Shown here: positions 34,495 to 42,454 of the stretch, piece by piece
Layout of the letters: the number at the start of each line of letters is the position of its first letter
Position numbering within the stretch: position 1 is the stretch's first letter
Assembly: GCF_039521565.1 (NCBI RefSeq)
Contig: NZ_BAAACP010000010.1
Location: 1-64,000 of the forward strand
Length of the DNA stretch: 64,000 bases
Source of the DNA: Paraclostridium tenue
Lineage (GTDB): Bacteria; Bacillota; Clostridia; Peptostreptococcales; Peptostreptococcaceae
Direction: 5' to 3'
Translations under genes and position numbers: made by a program
The notes under the pieces: model-generated
Told to the model about the DNA's origin: nothing
Seen by the model: the letters and a program-made list of their open reading frames with translations, nothing else
Databases searched by the model: none

Positions 34495-36375
34495 ATGTCA
34501 ATAACTGTAGAAACAGCTAAAGCTCATGCTAAAGATCCAGCGGTTTGTTGCTGTAGATTTGAAGCAGGGACTGTGCTAGAACCATCAAATTTAGAAGATC
34601 CAGCAATATTTGCTGACTTAGAGGATTCAGGATTATTAACAATAACTGATGATTGTTTAAAAATAGAACAAGTTTTAGGAGCTAAATTAACTAAAACTGT
34701 TGATGCTTTAACTCCATTAACACCTGATTGTGTAGAAGGTATAGTTGTAGCTGAAGAAGCTAAAGAAGAAGTTGAAGTTGAAGAAGTTAAGGAAGTAGCA
34801 CCAGTTGCTTCTGTAGCACCTGTAGCTCCAGTAGCAGCAAGTGGACAAACTATAAAAATACATATAGGTGAAGGTAGAGATATAAACTTAGAAATACCTC
34901 TATCAGTAGCTCAAGGTATGGGTGTAGCACAACAAGCAGCACCAGTTGTAGCTGAAACTGTAGAAGCTGTAGAAGTTAAAGCTGAACCTGTTCAAGAAGC
35001 TAAAGCAGTAAGAAGCTTAACTAAAAAGCATTTTAAAATAGATAAAGTAGTTTTTGCTGAAGAAACTAAAATAGAAGGAACTACTTTATATTTAAGAAAA
35101 CCAGAAGAGTTAACTAAGGAAGCTGTAGATTCAGAAGAATTAGTTGTTGATATGAAACTTGAAATAATAACTCCAGCTGAATATAACAAATATAGCGAAA
35201 CTATAATGGACGTTCAACCTATAGCTGCTAAAGAAGAAGGAGAAATAGGTGAAGGTGTAACTAGAGTGATAGATGGGGTTATAATGATGGTAACTGGTAC
35301 AGATGAGAATGGAGTTCAAATAGGTGAATTCGGTTCTTCAGAAGGTGTACTAGAAACTAATATAATGTGGGGAAGACCAGGTGCTCCTGATAAAGGTGAT
35401 ATATTCATCAAAACTCAAGTAACAGTTAAAGCAGGAACTAACATGGAAAGACCAGGACCTTTAGCTGCTCACTGTGCATCTGATTATATAACTCAAGAAA
35501 TAAGAGAAGCTTTAAAACAAGCTGATGAATCTTTAGTAGTTGATACTGAAGAATTAACTCAATATAGAAGACCTGGTAAGAAAAAAGTTGTTGTAGTTAA
35601 AGAGATAATGGGACAAGGGGCAATGCATGATAACTTAATATTACCTGTAGAGCCAGTTGGAACATTAGGAGCTAAGCCAAACGTTGACTTAGGAAACGTA
35701 CCAGTTGTGTTATCTCCACTTGAAGTATTAGATGGTGGTATACATGCATTAACTTGTATAGGACCTGCATCTAAAGAAAACTCTAGACATTATTGGAGAG
35801 AACCATTAGTAATAGAAGCTATGCATGATGAAGAAATAGATTTAGTAGGTGTTATATTTGTAGGATCTCCTCAAGTTAATGCTGAGAAATTCTATGTATC
35901 TAAGAGATTAGGTATGATGATAGAGGCTATGGGTGTTGATGGTGCTATAGTAACAACTGAAGGATTCGGAAACAACCATATAGACTTTGCTTCTCACATA
36001 GAACAAATAGGGAAAAGAGGAGTAGCTGTAGTAGGTGTAAGTTTCTCAGCTGTTCAAGGTGCTCTAGTTGTTGGTAATGAATACATGAAATACATGATAG
36101 ATAACAATAAATCTAAACAAGGTATTGAAAATGAAATATTATCAAACAATACATTATGCCCAGAAGATGCAATAAGATCTTTAGCAATGTTAAAAACAGT
36201 AATGGGTGGAGAAGAAGTTAAAGCTCCTGAAAGAAAATGGAATGCTAACGTTAAATTAAACAACGTTGAATTAATAGAAAAAGAAACTGGTAAGAAAATA
36301 GATCTTGTTGAAAACGAGCAAATATTACCAATGAGTGAAAAAAGAAAAAATATATACGAAAAAGACGCTAAATAG
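34495..36375 (+). CDS. prdA: PrdA, D-proline reductase proprotein (pyruvoyl enzyme)
   Basis: Proprotein of D-proline reductase, which reduces D-proline to 5-aminovalerate. It is cleaved at Thr420-Cys421, and Cys421 becomes the pyruvoyl group that binds proline. The site is visible as HALTCIGPAS with Cys at residue 421, the same number I recall for A. sticklandii PrdA. The 626-aa protein begins with a Cys-rich motif (VCCCRFEAG), has an Ala/Val/Glu-rich linker at about residues 82-125, and then the catalytic domain. AGGAGG precedes ATG 34495. PrdD and PrdE are paralogues of the two halves of this domain. Confidence 0.97.
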   Translation: MSITVETAKAHAKDPAVCCCRFEAGTVLEPSNLEDPAIFADLEDSGLLTITDDCLKIEQVLGAKLTKTVDALTPLTPDCVEGIVVAEEAKEEVEVEEVKEVAPVASVAPVAPVAASGQTIKIHIGEGRDINLEIPLSVAQGMGVAQQAAPVVAETVEAVEVKAEPVQEAKAVRSLTKKHFKIDKVVFAEETKIEGTTLYLRKPEELTKEAVDSEELVVDMKLEIITPAEYNKYSETIMDVQPIAAKEEGEIGEGVTRVIDGVIMMVTGTDENGVQIGEFGSSEGVLETNIMWGRPGAPDKGDIFIKTQVTVKAGTNMERPGPLAAHCASDYITQEIREALKQADESLVVDTEELTQYRRPGKKKVVVVKEIMGQGAMHDNLILPVEPVGTLGAKPNVDLGNVPVVLSPLEVLDGGIHALTCIGPASKENSRHYWREPLVIEAMHDEEIDLVGVIFVGSPQVNAEKFYVSKRLGMMIEAMGVDGAIVTTEGFGNNHIDFASHIEQIGKRGVAVVGVSFSAVQGALVVGNEYMKYMIDNNKSKQGIENEILSNNTLCPEDAIRSLAMLKTVMGGEEVKAPERKWNANVKLNNVELIEKETGKKIDLVENEQILPMSEKRKNIYEKDAK

Positions 36376-36406
36376 TAAAAGACGTTAATTGATTATGGAA
36401 GGATGA

Positions 36407-36685
36407 ATGAAAATGGATAGATTAAAATATATATCAACTGAAAGAATGTATGAAGGAGTAATAGTAGAGATAACTGACGGTGGGGTCACTATAGACTTAA
36501 AAGGCAGATTAGGCCAATTTAAAATACCGAAAAGAATGCTTATAACTGACTATGAACTTAAGCTTGGTCTTGAGGTTGGATTTATGTTAAGTTATCCAGA
36601 AGTATTAAGTCCAGAACCTAATCAAAAATATGTTGACATAATAGAAAGAAATAAAAAAATAAACCAAGAGGATTTAGATAAATAG
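36407..36685 (+). CDS. Small conserved protein of the proline reductase operon
   Basis: A 92-aa protein between prdA and prdB. Residues 15-45 look like one S1/OB-type beta barrel (Gly-Val-Ile-Val-Glu-Ile-Thr-Asp-Gly-Gly-Val-Thr-Ile-Asp-Leu-Lys-Gly-Arg). A charged helical tail follows. Small proteins at this place occur in other prd clusters and, as I recall, are annotated with a 'CBO2463/CBO2479' domain name; the function is unknown. Spacing of about 30 bp to prdA and 16 bp to prdB shows it is part of the operon. Confidence 0.8.
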   Translation: MKMDRLKYISTERMYEGVIVEITDGGVTIDLKGRLGQFKIPKRMLITDYELKLGLEVGFMLSYPEVLSPEPNQKYVDIIERNKKINQEDLDK

Positions 36686-36701
36686 AAGGGAGAGGAAAAA
36701 T

Positions 36702-37427
36702 ATGAGCCTTACAACAATAAAAGGACTTCAATCTGAAATATATGTTCCGATAACACCTCCTCCAGTTTGGACTCCTGTAACTAAAGAATTAAAGGATATG
36801 ACTATAGCTTTAGCTACAGCAGCAGGTGTACACTTAAAATCTGATAAGAGATTTAACTTAGCAGGTGACTTTACTTATAGAGAAATACCAGATACAGCAA
36901 CTACTGATGAGATGATGGTATCTCATGGTGGATACGATAACGCTGACGTTAACAAAGATATAAACTGTATGTTCCCTATAGATAGATTACATGAATTAGC
37001 TAAAGAAGGTTTCATAAAATCTGTAGCTCCAGTTCATATAGGATTTATGGGTGGTGGTGGAGACCAAACTAAATTCACTGAAGAAACTGGTCCTGCTATA
37101 GCTAAAAGATTAAAAGAAGAGGGAGTAGACGCTGTAGTTCTAACAGCTGGCTGAGGTACTTGCCATAGAACTGCCGTGATCGTGCAGAGAGCAATAGAAG
37201 AAGCTGGTATACCAACTATAATAATAGCAGCTCTTCCTCCAGTAGTTAGACAAAACGGAACTCCAAGAGCAGTTGCTCCATTAGTTCCAATGGGTGCTAA
37301 CGCTGGTGAACCAAATAACGTAGAAATGCAAACACATATATTAAGAGATACTTTAGAGCAATTAGTTAAAATACCATCTGCTGGTAAAATAGTACAATTA
37401 CCGTACGAGTACGTAGCTCAAGTATAA
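36702..37427 (+). CDS. prdB: PrdB, selenocysteine subunit of D-proline reductase
   Basis: The 241-aa selenoprotein subunit of proline reductase. TGA at 37152-37154 encodes selenocysteine 151 within the redox motif U-G-T-C (Sec151, Cys154) in Thr-Ala-Gly-Sec-Gly-Thr-Cys-His-Arg. This is the same UxxC motif as in glycine and betaine reductase B subunits. The frame continues 90 codons after the UGA to TAA at 37425-37427, and a hairpin at 37171-37187 fits a SECIS element. The N-terminal part holds PPPVWTPV and the GFMGGGGDQTKF loop. A stop-based annotation would truncate it and leave a false 83-aa gene. Confidence 0.97.
37171..37187 (+). promoter_or_regulatory. SECIS-like hairpin in prdB mRNA
   Basis: CTGCCG (37171-37176) pairs with CG-T-GCAG (37181-37187, one bulged T), apical loop TGAT, starting 16 bases after the UGA. 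A bulged U in the 3' arm near the apical loop is typical of bacterial SECIS elements. Confidence 0.7.
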
Positions 37428-37437
37428 TAGATAACAT

Positions 37438-37465
37438 AGCCCTTCTCTATAATTAGAGGAGGGCT
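37438..37465 (+). other. Hairpin between prdB and prdD
   Basis: AGCCCTTCTCT (37438-37448) pairs over 11 bp with AGAGGAGGGCT (37455-37465), loop ATAATT. No T-run follows, so it looks like an mRNA processing or stability element, or a weak terminator, that could lower expression of prdD-E-F relative to prdA-B. Confidence 0.65.
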
Positions 37466-37484
37466 TATATAAAAGGTGATATAC

Positions 37485-38243
37485 GTGGAAGAGAAAATAC
37501 TTAGACGATTAGTCATTAAACCATTTCATATAAATAATGTTGAATTCAATGATAAAATCTCAATTAAAAAAGGTACTCTATCTATAAATAACAATTACAT
37601 AAAAGAAATTCTTAAACAGGAAGAATTAATAACAAATATAAAAGTAGATATAATCAAACCTGGAGATTATGATAGAAAAATTAATACTATCATGGACATA
37701 ATCCCTATATCTACCAAGGTTTTAGGAAGACTTGGAGAAGGTATAACACATACTTTGACAGGTGTATATGTAATGCTTACAGGAGTAGATGAAGATGGAA
37801 GACAGATGCATGAATTTGGTTCTTCTGAAGGAATATTATCACAACAGATGATATTTGGACGAGCAGGAACCCCTTCTGTTAACGATTATATAATACATTT
37901 TGATGTAACTGTTAAAGGCGGTTTACCATACGAAAGAAAGCTTCCATTAGCAGCTTTTAGAGCTTGTGATAAATTTATACAAACTATAAGAGAAGATTTA
38001 AAACAACAAGATGGAAGAGATGCTACGCAAGTTCGTGAATATTTTGACAGAATAAGACCGAATGCTAAAAAAGTTGTCATAGTAAAACAAATTGCAGGAC
38101 AAGGTGCAATGTATGATAATCAGCTATTTTCTCAAGAACCTAGTGGTTTTGAGAGTGGTACATCAATAATAGATATAAAAAATGTACCAATGATAATATC
38201 ACCTAATGAATATAGAGATGGTGCCTTGAGAGCTATGACTTAA
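37485..38243 (+). CDS. prdD: PrdD, paralogue of the N-terminal half of the PrdA catalytic domain
   Basis: A 252-aa protein aligning end to end with PrdA residues of about 175-420. Shared blocks include MDVQPI/MDIIPI, EIGEGVTRV/RLGEGITHT, the EFGSSEG block, and IMGQGAMHDN/IAGQGAMYDN. It stops at Ala-Met-Thr, exactly where PrdA is cleaved (Leu-Thr before Cys421). GTG 37485 follows AGGTGAT by 4 bases; the GTG at 37476 overlaps that site. Its role is not established; it may help process or assemble PrdA/PrdB. Confidence 0.9.
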   Translation: MEEKILRRLVIKPFHINNVEFNDKISIKKGTLSINNNYIKEILKQEELITNIKVDIIKPGDYDRKINTIMDIIPISTKVLGRLGEGITHTLTGVYVMLTGVDEDGRQMHEFGSSEGILSQQMIFGRAGTPSVNDYIIHFDVTVKGGLPYERKLPLAAFRACDKFIQTIREDLKQQDGRDATQVREYFDRIRPNAKKVVIVKQIAGQGAMYDNQLFSQEPSGFESGTSIIDIKNVPMIISPNEYRDGALRAMT

Positions 38244-38255
38244 TGAGGTGAGATT

Positions 38256-38738
38256 ATGGGAATAGGACCATCAACTAAAGAAACATCTCTACATCATTTT
38301 AGAGATCCACTTTTAGATATTGTAGGGAATGATAAAGACATAGATCTTTTAGGAATAGTAGTAGTAGGAACACCACAAGATAATAAAGATAAAGAATTTG
38401 TGGGACAAAGAACAGCTGCATGGCTAGAAGCTATGAGAGCTGATGGAGTTATAATTTCTTGTGATGGGTGGGGAAACTCACACGTAGATTATGCTAATAC
38501 TATTGAGGAAATTGGAAAAAGAGATATCCCACTAGTTGGACTTACATTTAATGGAACACAAGCTAAGTTTGTTGTTACTAATAAATATATGGATACAATA
38601 GTAGATTTTAATAAATCAGATGAGGGGATAGAAACTGAAGTTGTCGGCGAAAACACAGTAAATGAGTTAGATGCAAAAAAAGCACTAGCTTTTCTAAAAT
38701 TAAAAATGAAAAATAAGAAAAAAAAAATTAATACATAG
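38256..38738 (+). CDS. prdE: PrdE, paralogue of the C-terminal (pyruvoyl) part of PrdA
   Basis: A 160-aa protein that begins Met-Gly-Ile-Gly-Pro-Ser, aligning with PrdA from Cys421-Ile-Gly-Pro-Ala, and continues collinear (HHFRDPLLD/HYWREPLVI, DGWGNSHVDYA/EGFGNNHIDFA, EEIGKRDIPLVG/EQIGKRGVAVVG). It lacks the cysteine that would form pyruvoyl, so it is unlikely to be catalytic by the PrdA mechanism. GAGGTGA precedes ATG 38256, 12 bp after prdD. The C terminus is a poly-Lys tail. Confidence 0.9.
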   Translation: MGIGPSTKETSLHHFRDPLLDIVGNDKDIDLLGIVVVGTPQDNKDKEFVGQRTAAWLEAMRADGVIISCDGWGNSHVDYANTIEEIGKRDIPLVGLTFNGTQAKFVVTNKYMDTIVDFNKSDEGIETEVVGENTVNELDAKKALAFLKLKMKNKKKKINT

Positions 38739-38749
38739 GGGGCTGTACA

Positions 38750-39757
38750 ATGAAATTTTCAAGAAGCATACAAGCGATAGATTCTCATACAATGGGCGAA
38801 CCAACAAGAATAGTAACAGGTGGAATTCCTAACATAAAAGGAAAAACAATGGCTGAGAAAAAAGCTTACTTAGAAAACAATCTAGACCATTTAAGAACTG
38901 CTATAATGTTAGAGCCAAGAGGACATAATGATATGTTTGGTTCTATAATAACTCAACCTTGCCATGAAGAAGCAGACTTTGGAATAATCTTCATGGATGG
39001 TGGAGGATATCTAAACATGTGTGGACATGGTTCAATAGGAGCTATAACTGCTGCTGTAGAAACTGGTATGGTAGAAATGAAAGAGCCTGTAACTCACGTT
39101 GTAATGGATACTCCAGCAGGTATAGTAAAAGGTGAAGCTAAAGTAGAAAATGGAAAAGTTAAAGGAGTTTCTATAGTAAACGTACCAGCATTTTTATATA
39201 AAAGAGATGTTCAAATAGAAATGCCTGAAATAGGAACAGTAACTTTTGACATATCTTTCGGTGGAAGTTTCTTTGCAATAGTTAAAGCTAGTGAATTAGG
39301 ATTAAAAGTTGAACCTAAAAATGCTCAAAAATTAACTGAAATAGGTTTAAAAATGAGAGATATAATAAATGAAACTATAGAAATACAACATCCAGAATTA
39401 TCTCATATAAAAACTGTAGATTTAGTTGAAATATATGATGAGCCAACTCATCCAGAAGCTACTTATAAAAATGTAGTTATATTTGGACAAGGACAAGTGG
39501 ATAGATCTCCATGTGGAACAGGAACAAGTGCAAAACTTGCAACACTACATGCAAAAGGGGAATTAAAAGAAGGCGAATTATTTGTATATGAAAGTATATT
39601 AGGAACGCTATTTAAAGGAAGGGTAGTAGGAACTGATAAAGTAGCTGATTATGATGCTATAATACCTGAGATAACAGGAGCTGCATATATAACAGGATTT
39701 AACCATTTTGTTATTGACGATGAAGACCCGGTAAAATATGGATTCATATTAAAGTAG
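38750..39757 (+). CDS. prdF: Proline racemase
   Basis: Converts L-proline to D-proline, the substrate of the reductase. A 335-aa cofactor-free racemase with both catalytic cysteines: MCGHGSIGA near residue 88 and SPCGTGTSAK near residue 253. The start Ser-Ile-Gln-Ala-Ile-Asp-Ser-His-Thr-Met-Gly-Glu-Pro-Thr is the family signature. AGGGGGCTG precedes ATG 38750, 11 bp after prdE. Last enzyme of the operon. Confidence 0.97.
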   Translation: MKFSRSIQAIDSHTMGEPTRIVTGGIPNIKGKTMAEKKAYLENNLDHLRTAIMLEPRGHNDMFGSIITQPCHEEADFGIIFMDGGGYLNMCGHGSIGAITAAVETGMVEMKEPVTHVVMDTPAGIVKGEAKVENGKVKGVSIVNVPAFLYKRDVQIEMPEIGTVTFDISFGGSFFAIVKASELGLKVEPKNAQKLTEIGLKMRDIINETIEIQHPELSHIKTVDLVEIYDEPTHPEATYKNVVIFGQGQVDRSPCGTGTSAKLATLHAKGELKEGELFVYESILGTLFKGRVVGTDKVADYDAIIPEITGAAYITGFNHFVIDDEDPVKYGFILK

Positions 39758-39783
39758 TATAGTGTTAAAAATTAACTTATAAT

Positions 39784-39822
39784 AAATATGATTAAATGCT
39801 TTTATAGTATTTAATCATATTT
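39784..39822 (+). terminator. Probable terminator after prdF
   Basis: A 16-bp AT-rich stem, 39784-39799 with 39807-39822, ending in ATATTT then ATTG; the T-run is short, so it may be leaky into the downstream permease gene. Confidence 0.6.
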
Positions 39823-39868
39823 ATTGTGCAAGACATTTTTAATTAATATCAGTAGGAGGAATTATAGG

Positions 39869-40741
39869 ATGTTAAATTTAGTAAGATTTCTATTAGCAGC
39901 TTTTATATCTCTATTTAGTTTTAATTTCTTTAGAGATTTATTAAAAGCTAAGGCATCAAACAAGTTTGAAAACGTAGCAGCATGGAAAGCTCTTTTAACA
40001 GGATTTGTAACAGATTTTTTTGATGCCTTAGGTATAGGTTCTTTTGCGCCTACAGTGGCAATGATGAATGTGTTAAAAGTAAATATACATGATAGACTAT
40101 TACCAGGAACATTAAATGTATGTCATACTATACCAGTTGTTGTTGAGGCTTTTATATTTACTACTGTTATAGATGTAGATGCAATAACTTTAATAAGTTT
40201 ACTAGCAGCTGCAGTAGCAGGGTCTTATATAGGAGCTGGTATAATAGCTAAGATGGATGAAAGAAAAATACAAATGGTTATGGGACTTGCATTAGCTGTA
40301 ACAGCAATATTAATGTTATTAGCTCAGTTAGGATTAATGCCTGGAGGAGGAAATGATACTGGATTAACTGGCTACAAGCTTGTTATAGGTATTGTTGGTA
40401 ACTTTATATTTGGAGCGTTAATGACTGCTGGAGTTGGATTATATTCTCCATGTATGGCTATGGTTTATTTCTTAGGAATGTCTCCTAAAGTAGCATTCCC
40501 TATAATGATGGGATCTTGTGCGTTATTAATGCCAATAGCAAGTGTTAAGTTCATAAAAGAAGAAGCATATGCTAAGAAAACTTCTTTACTTATATCTATA
40601 GGTGGGGTTATAGGGGTAATAATAGCTGTTTACTTTGTTAAATCAATGCCTATGGAAATCTTAAGATGGTTAGTTATAATTGTAATAGCATACACTTCAA
40701 TAACTATGTTAAAAAAAGCATTAACTAGCAAACGAGCTTAG
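39869..40741 (+). CDS. TauE/SafE (DUF81)-like membrane permease
   Basis: A 290-aa membrane protein with about eight helices in two repeats. Each repeat has a conserved glycine-rich entry (Phe-Val-Thr-Asp-Phe-Phe-Asp-Ala-Leu-Gly-Ile-Gly-Ser near residue 45 and Gly-Ala-Leu-Met-Thr-Ala-Gly-Val-Gly-Leu-Tyr-Ser-Pro near 185), as in the sulfite exporter TauE/SafE family. Start ATG 39869 follows AGTAGGAGGA; an in-frame start at 39824 adds 15 residues with no site. Its place after prdF suggests transport linked to proline use or 5-aminovalerate export, but this is inference. Confidence 0.85.
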   Translation: MLNLVRFLLAAFISLFSFNFFRDLLKAKASNKFENVAAWKALLTGFVTDFFDALGIGSFAPTVAMMNVLKVNIHDRLLPGTLNVCHTIPVVVEAFIFTTVIDVDAITLISLLAAAVAGSYIGAGIIAKMDERKIQMVMGLALAVTAILMLLAQLGLMPGGGNDTGLTGYKLVIGIVGNFIFGALMTAGVGLYSPCMAMVYFLGMSPKVAFPIMMGSCALLMPIASVKFIKEEAYAKKTSLLISIGGVIGVIIAVYFVKSMPMEILRWLVIIVIAYTSITMLKKALTSKRA

Positions 40742-40769
40742 ATAAGACAATTAGATAAAATAAAAAATG

Positions 40770-40800
40770 TACCGTATTTTAAGATGCGGTATATTTTTTA
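40770..40800 (+). terminator. Intrinsic terminator
   Basis: TACCGTAT (40770-40777) pairs with ATGCGGTA (40784-40791, one G-T pair), followed by TATTTTTTA. Confidence 0.82.
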
Positions 40801-40933
40801 TTTTTTGCCATATAAAAGGAGTTTTGTTGTATTTTCTTTTTACAAAGCAGTAATAAAATTAAGTACATATAAATATATTTATTATATAGATTCAAGATAA
40901 AATATGGTAATTAACAATTTTGGGGGGAATAAT

Positions 40934-41569
40934 ATGATAAATTTAAAGGAAGATACTAACATAGTAAATTTAAGAGGAGAACTTGAAGAAGAATTAACAT
41001 TTAGTCATGAAATATTTGGGGAAAAATTTTATAGTACAAAAATTAAGATACATAGATTAAGTGATACATATGATATTTTGCCTATAACTATATCAGAAAG
41101 GTTATTACAAGAAATCAATTTAAATGAAAATAACTTAATTGATGTAGTTGGTCAATTAAGATCATATAATAAAAACATAGATAGTAAAAATAAATTAGTA
41201 TTAACTGTTTTTGCTAGAGAAATAAAAGCTGTAGAGGAAGATACTAAAGACCCAAATAGTATTTTCTTAGATGGATATATATGTAAAAATCCTATTTACA
41301 GAAAAACTCCTTTAGGAAGAGAAATAACAGATTTACTTGTAGCCATAAATAGACCATATAACAAATCTGACTATATACCATCTATAGTATGGGGAAGAAA
41401 TGCTAAGTTTGCCAAAAATTTAAAAGTTGGAGATAGAATACAAATGTGGGGTAGGGTTCAAAGCAGAGATTATGAAAAGAAACTTGATAATGGAGATGTT
41501 GAAAAGAGAGTTGCTTATGAAGTTTCTATATCAAAAATAAAAAGATTAGATGAAAATAATATAAACTAA
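40934..41569 (+). CDS. SSB-like protein with two OB folds
   Basis: A 211-aa protein with two OB-fold-like halves. The second half (about residues 105-205) reads like single-stranded DNA-binding protein: Phe-Leu-Asp-Gly-Tyr-Ile-Cys-Lys-Asn-Pro, then RKTPLGREITDLLVAINR, SIVWGRNAKFAKNLKVGDRIQ and the GRVQSRDY strand. It lacks the acidic DxDxxF-like SSB tail, so it is probably an auxiliary SSB and not the essential one. ATG 40934 follows TGGGGGGAA; an earlier in-frame start at 40904 has no ribosome binding site. Confidence 0.82.
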   Translation: MINLKEDTNIVNLRGELEEELTFSHEIFGEKFYSTKIKIHRLSDTYDILPITISERLLQEINLNENNLIDVVGQLRSYNKNIDSKNKLVLTVFAREIKAVEEDTKDPNSIFLDGYICKNPIYRKTPLGREITDLLVAINRPYNKSDYIPSIVWGRNAKFAKNLKVGDRIQMWGRVQSRDYEKKLDNGDVEKRVAYEVSISKIKRLDENNIN

Positions 41570-41620
41570 ATATATTACGTTTAGGAAAACCATATTAAAA
41601 AAATTATTTAAAAATGGTTA

Positions 41621-41649
41621 TTGAATAGTTGCTCGTGATTTATTATAAT
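41621..41649 (+). promoter_or_regulatory. Sigma-A promoter for the methyltransferase gene
   Basis: TTGAAT (41621-41626), 17-bp spacer, perfect TATAAT (41644-41649), 51 bp before the start codon. Confidence 0.65.
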
Positions 41650-41699
41650 CTATTCTATGATGTAAAAAACAAACACTGAAAAGTAGAAGGGGGAGCACT

Positions 41700-42269
41700 G
41701 TGAAAAGCGTAGTACAATGGAGTTACGAATCAAATTACTCTGCAGAGGATGCCGAAGAAGACATATTAAACACGATAAGATATACTATAGGAGAAAAAAT
41801 CCTTCTGGTGGGAAACATAGGTACCTTAGGTAAGAGATTAAGGATGATGGGAGTCCATGTTACTATACTTGAAGATAGTGCATATCATGATATATGCTAC
41901 TCTTTAGTGCACAATGAGAATTGTAGCGTAGTTAAGGGCTGCTTAGAATTATTACCTTTTTCAGACCAGTTCTTTGATAAAGTGATTGTATTAAGTCAAT
42001 TTAACTACACTAATAATCAAAATAAAGCTTTAAAAGAAATCCATAGAGTTTTAAACCAAGATGGAGAAGTTATACTGCAAGATCCCAACTTAGAAAAATT
42101 TAAGATAAAATTAAAATGTATTAAGCATAGATTATTCGGAGAACGTATAAAATATTATTCTCCTAAAGAGATTGTAAAAAAACTTGAACATTCAAACTTT
42201 AAAGGTGTTTTAGAAAATTTAAATAGTGATAAATATATTTATATAGGAAGAAAAATTATTAAAGACTAG
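41700..42269 (+). CDS. Class I SAM-dependent methyltransferase-like protein
   Basis: A 189-aa protein with a degraded UbiE-type Rossmann fold: motif I is Ile-Leu-Leu-Val-Gly-Asn-Ile-Gly-Thr-Leu-Gly (about 33-43), and later blocks are LPFSDQFFDKVIVLS and the HRVLNQDGEVILQDP strand. Motif I lacks the usual G-x-G-x-G, so methyl transfer is uncertain. GTG 41700 follows AAGGGGGAGC. Single gene between its own promoter and terminator. Confidence 0.75.
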   Translation: MKSVVQWSYESNYSAEDAEEDILNTIRYTIGEKILLVGNIGTLGKRLRMMGVHVTILEDSAYHDICYSLVHNENCSVVKGCLELLPFSDQFFDKVIVLSQFNYTNNQNKALKEIHRVLNQDGEVILQDPNLEKFKIKLKCIKHRLFGERIKYYSPKEIVKKLEHSNFKGVLENLNSDKYIYIGRKIIKD

Positions 42270-42288
42270 GTTATACCTGGTCTTTTGT
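42261..42288 (+). terminator. Intrinsic terminator after the methyltransferase gene
   Basis: AAAGACTAGG (42261-42270) pairs with CCTGGTCTTT (42276-42285), loop TTATA, then TG. The stop codon lies in the left arm. Confidence 0.75.
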
Positions 42289-42304
42289 TATAGGAGGAAA
42301 TTTA

Positions 42305-42454
42305 ATGAAAATACATTATAGTATGATAATTGTAGTTATGTTATTTGTAATATTAGTATCAATACAGTATACTTTAAATAAGATATACAAAACACTTAAT
42401 GAAATGAAATTACTAATGTACAAAGATAGACTAAGGGATGGAAAATATGATTAA
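42305..42454 (+). CDS. Small single-pass membrane peptide (49 aa)
   Basis: Forty-nine codons with a strong AGGAGG site 7 bases before ATG 42305. Residues 7-22 (Met-Ile-Ile-Val-Val-Met-Leu-Phe-Val-Ile-Leu-Val) form one membrane helix; a short charged helix (Asn-Lys-Ile-Tyr-Lys-Thr-Leu-Asn-Glu-Met-Lys) follows. The last 8 bases overlap the sigma-54 activator gene, so the two look translationally coupled. I do not recognise it. It could be a membrane sensor partner of the activator, or simply a leader peptide. Confidence 0.65.
   Translation: MKIHYSMIIVVMLFVILVSIQYTLNKIYKTLNEMKLLMYKDRLRDGKYD

Noticed and set aside
34366..37175. In-frame TGA codons in prdC and prdB as nonsense mutations
   Set aside because: Both lie at positions known for selenocysteine, are followed by conserved sequence and SECIS-like hairpins, and the operon is otherwise intact.
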